The position numbers and the translations under genes were made by a program. From Pseudomonas linyingensis (lineage in GTDB: Bacteria; Pseudomonadota; Gammaproteobacteria; Pseudomonadales; Pseudomonadaceae), in NCBI RefSeq assembly GCF_900109175.1, contig NZ_FNZE01000008.1:62001-126000 (forward strand): DNA of 64,000 nucleotides, in the 5' to 3' direction. Shown here one piece after another: positions 63,780-64,000 of this stretch. Positions within the stretch are counted from its first letter, which is position 1; every line of letters starts with the position of its first letter. The notes under the pieces were generated by a model. It did not search any database and had not been told where the DNA came from. It saw only the letters and a program-made list of their open reading frames with translations.

Positions 63780-64000
63780 GTGACTGACGAATACCGCCTC
63801 CAGGCTGCTGCCTCCGTTCTCGCCGAATCGCGCAAGCTCGGCCGCCCGTGCTGCCGGATTTCCGAGCGTTTCGATATCGCCAGCCTGGCCGATGCCTATG
63901 CCGTGCAGGAGCTCAACACCCAGGCCGCGCTGGCCCAGGGTCGCCGCCTGGTCGGCCGCAAGATCGGCCTGACCTCGCTCGCCGTTCAGCAGCAACTGGG
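63780..64000 (+). CDS. 2-hydroxypenta-2,4-dienoate hydratase / 4-oxalocrotonate decarboxylase family (3' end outside window)
   Basis: The first 73 codons of a gene that runs off the right edge, too incomplete for a closed reading frame. The GTG start at 63780 has CGAGGAG before it. The translation shows [18 protein letters not shown] and [17 protein letters not shown], the conserved opening of the MhpD/BphE/DmpE hydratase and DmpH decarboxylase family. After a C-C hydrolase the hydratase is expected: it hydrates 2-hydroxypenta-2,4-dienoate to 4-hydroxy-2-oxovalerate. Aldolase and acetaldehyde dehydrogenase genes should follow outside the window. Confidence 0.88.
   Translation, partial: MTDEYRLQAAASVLAESRKLGRPCCRISERFDIASLADAYAVQELNTQAALAQGRRLVGRKIGLTSLAVQQQL

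Overview
The window is high-GC DNA with dense, overlapping genes. It looks like a Pseudomonadaceae chromosome (Pseudomonas or the closely allied Azotobacter). DusA, TalB, UmuDC, LapG and the purine-catabolic enzymes have a pseudomonad look. The flagellar block at the left end (cheR-cheB-mcp-cheY-cheZ // flhB-flhA-flhF-flhG-like-flhE-fliA) instead has the order seen in FlhDC-controlled systems of betaproteobacteria, enterobacteria and Azotobacter. No rRNA, tRNA, IS element or CRISPR array was seen. The genus call is inference from gene content.

Layout. (1) 1-21.3 kb: five chemoreceptor genes, cheR, cheB, cheY and cheZ, a CHASE-PAS-GGDEF cyclase on the opposite strand, then flhB, flhA, a double-length flhF, a short FlhG-like protein without a P-loop, flhE and fliA (sigma-28). 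(2) 21.3-38.1 kb: a c-di-GMP and motility block. It holds a PAS-PAS-GGDEF cyclase, a YcgR/PilZ protein fused to a partly degenerate HD-GYP domain, a hybrid histidine kinase paired with an HD-GYP response regulator, small flagellin-linked genes, flagellin, a REC/degenerate-GGDEF/EAL protein, a MotC/MotD-type stator pair, another chemoreceptor and an HDOD protein. Four good sigma-28-type promoters tie parts of (1) and (2) into one regulon. (3) 38.5-48.2 kb: dusA with an anomalous AT-rich 5' end, tal, a GmrSD-like DUF262/DUF1524 restriction-type protein, a SixA-like phosphatase, LexA-controlled umuDC, an unknown membrane protein, an FKBP and an orphan LapG protease. (4) 48.3-53.2 kb: a compact urate-to-glyoxylate pathway (allA, alc, puuE, puuD, uraD, and divergent uraH) that uses the membrane/cytochrome PuuD as urate oxidase. 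(5) 53.3-64 kb: a TetR regulator and two adjacent paralogous operons for aromatic-ring degradation. Module 1 is ligA-ligB-RHO alpha-RHO beta. Module 2 is hydrolase-ligA-ligB-Rieske ferredoxin-RHO alpha-RHO beta-dihydrodiol dehydrogenase-nitronate-monooxygenase-like-dienoate hydratase, and it runs off the right edge.

How the genes work together. Regions 1-2 build, power, steer and brake a flagellum. FliA transcribes late genes, receptors signal through CheY/CheZ and adapt through CheR/CheB, and several cyclases, phosphodiesterases and a PilZ effector couple c-di-GMP to motility. Region 4 lets the cell use urate as a nitrogen source. Region 5 encodes ring dihydroxylation by a Rieske dioxygenase, rearomatisation by an SDR, extradiol cleavage by a two-subunit LigAB-type enzyme, C-C hydrolysis, and processing of the dienoate. 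The substrate is not evident, and the reductase for the dioxygenase is not in the window. Palindromes at the tetR promoter and at the module 2 promoter resemble each other and suggest shared TetR control. The least ordinary items are the duplicated RHO/LigAB module, the ATPase-less FlhG next to a giant FlhF, and the PilZ-HD-GYP fusion under a sigma-28 promoter.
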